DNA from: Bifidobacteriaceae bacterium
Lineage (GTDB): Bacteria; Actinomycetota; Actinomycetes; Actinomycetales; WQXJ01
DNA length: 5,778 bases
Direction: 5' to 3'
NCBI GenBank assembly: GCA_031255075.1
Contig: JAIRTF010000096.1
Coordinates: forward strand, 1 to 5,778
The stretch's first letter is position 1; every line of letters begins with the position of its first letter. Below are positions 5,072 to 5,778 of the stretch, piece after piece. The position numbers were made by a program, and so were the translations under genes. A model generated the notes under the pieces. The model saw nothing but the letters and a program-made list of their open reading frames with translations. It ran no database searches and was not told where the DNA came from.

Positions 5072-5078
5072 CTAACCC

Positions 5079-5778
5079 GTGACAACCAAGGCGTTCCAAA
5101 CCGGGCCGTTGGCACCGTTGGCCATAGGCATTTTCCGGTCCTTGTGGATAGCCCAGCTGGTCTCAAACATCGGCAGCTGGATGCAGCAGGTCGGCGCCCA
5201 ATGGCTGCTGGTAGACCGCCCCCATGCGGCCCTGTTGACAGCGCTCGTATCAGCGGCTTCGCTGCTACCAGTGCTGGTGTTGTCCATCCCGGCCGGAGTC
5301 CTGGCGGATTCGTTGAACCGCCGCTGGCTGCTGGTGGGCGCCAACGGCTTTATGTGCTTGGCGGCCGGTCTGCTGACCATCTTGACGTGGACGGGCAACG
5401 CGGCGCCATCGGTCGTGTTGATCCTGACCTTCGCACTGGGTTGTGGGGCGGCCATCGGCGGTCCGGCCTGGCAAGCCATCCAACCGGACCTGGTGCCACG
5501 CCGGCTGCTGTTGCCAGCTTCGGCTGTGACCAGCGCCAATATCAACATCGCCCGGGCGGCCGGGCCGGCGCTGGCCGGGGTGCTGGTGGCATTGGCCGGG
5601 CCGGCATCGGTTTTCTTGGTCAACACCATCAGCTTCCTGGCCGTCATCGGCGCGCTGGTCGCCTGGAAAGACGCGCCCCCTTCGCGCGGTTCGGTCGGCA
5701 TGGGGCCGTCAATCGTGGCCGGTATCCGCTACGTTCGCAACGCCCCCGGCGTGCGCCGCATCGTGGTACGGGCAGGGC
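5079..5778 (+). CDS. MFS transporter, MFS_3/EntS-like, truncated by window edge
   Basis: An open frame runs from GTG 5079 to the window end, 233 residues, roughly the first half of a 400-odd-residue protein. The opening IFRSLWIAQLVSNIGSWMQ at 18-36 followed by QWLL is typical of the MFS_3 group that includes enterobactin exporter EntS and many actinobacterial drug-efflux-like proteins. Helices are visible at about 19-45, 50-72, 83-104, 111-130, 148-172 and 176-196. The loop between helices 2 and 3 carries motif A, as AGVLADSLNRR at 72-82, with D77 and R81-R82. The substrate cannot be told from sequence. A TAA at 5073-5075 blocks any longer in-frame start, so GTG 5079 is the furthest possible. 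The gene is not part of the conserved neighbourhood upstream, so it is probably an independent unit of this lineage. Confidence 0.88.
   Translation, partial: MTTKAFQTGPLAPLAIGIFRSLWIAQLVSNIGSWMQQVGAQWLLVDRPHAALLTALVSAASLLPVLVLSIPAGVLADSLNRRWLLVGANGFMCLAAGLLTILTWTGNAAPSVVLILTFALGCGAAIGGPAWQAIQPDLVPRRLLLPASAVTSANINIARAAGPALAGVLVALAGPASVFLVNTISFLAVIGALVAWKDAPPSRGSVGMGPSIVAGIRYVRNAPGVRRIVVRAG

Noticed and set aside
5057..5073. Hairpin of the G-run with AGCCTCT before the MFS gene
   Set aside because: Seven pairs include two G-T pairs with a three-base loop, and no T-tract follows; not convincing as a terminator or regulatory element.
5072..5701. 209-codon open frame on the minus strand opposite the MFS gene
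   Set aside because: It lies antisense to a frame with clear MFS helices and motif A; its product has no recognisable domain and low-complexity composition typical of a GC-rich shadow frame.
1..5778. CRISPR arrays, insertion sequences, tRNA or rRNA genes, prophage genes
   Set aside because: No regularly spaced repeats, transposase or integrase motifs, or RNA gene signatures were seen on either strand; the region is a compact core-type gene cluster.

Overview
The window looks like chromosomal DNA from a high-GC actinobacterium (Actinomycetota). The evidence is the GC-rich third codon positions, GTG and TTG starts, stop/start overlaps of the ATGA type, and a gene order that I recognise from the mycobacterial Rv1822-Rv1830 region. 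I cannot place it below the phylum; some proteins look divergent from the mycobacterial and streptomycete versions.

Layout. (1) Positions 1-380, minus strand: the N-terminal part of a YigZ/IMPACT-family protein, cut by the window edge. (2) A 31-base divergent gap. (3) Positions 412-4281, plus strand: a tightly packed six-gene run. It encodes a CDP-alcohol phosphatidyltransferase (PgsA2-like), a DUF881 membrane protein, the small basic membrane protein Sbp, a second DUF881 membrane protein, a GarA/OdhI-type FHA protein and an FtsR-type MerR regulator. Three junctions are ATGA overlaps. (4) Positions 4282-4439: a regulatory gap with a MerR-like operator, a good candidate promoter, an RNA hairpin/dyad and a strong ribosome binding site. 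A doubtful 44-codon ORF also crosses it. (5) Positions 4440-4997: a second MerR regulator of the Rv1830/ResR type. (6) A short gap with a weak hairpin. (7) From 5079 to the right edge: the first half of an MFS_3-type transporter, possibly translated from a leaderless transcript.

How the genes fit together. DUF881 proteins (Bacillus YlxW/YlxX) and Sbp sit directly upstream of ftsA-ftsZ in Bacillus. FtsR is known in Corynebacterium as an ftsZ activator, and ResR is tied to growth and division control in Mycobacterium. GarA/OdhI switches 2-oxoglutarate metabolism under Ser/Thr kinase control, and PgsA-type enzymes make anionic phospholipids. The run therefore reads as a conserved module connecting envelope lipid synthesis, division-associated membrane proteins, central carbon flux and growth regulators. 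The biochemical role of DUF881-Sbp-DUF881 is still unknown, and this is the best candidate here for an undescribed system.

Points of note. The genes that sit between these members in mycobacteria (gcvH before garA, and the DUF151 bifunctional nuclease between the two merR genes) are both missing. The GarA phosphosite is altered (D-S-T-Q-A-I in place of E-T-T-S-V-F). Two gene starts are better set by strong Shine-Dalgarno sequences than by the longest reading frame.
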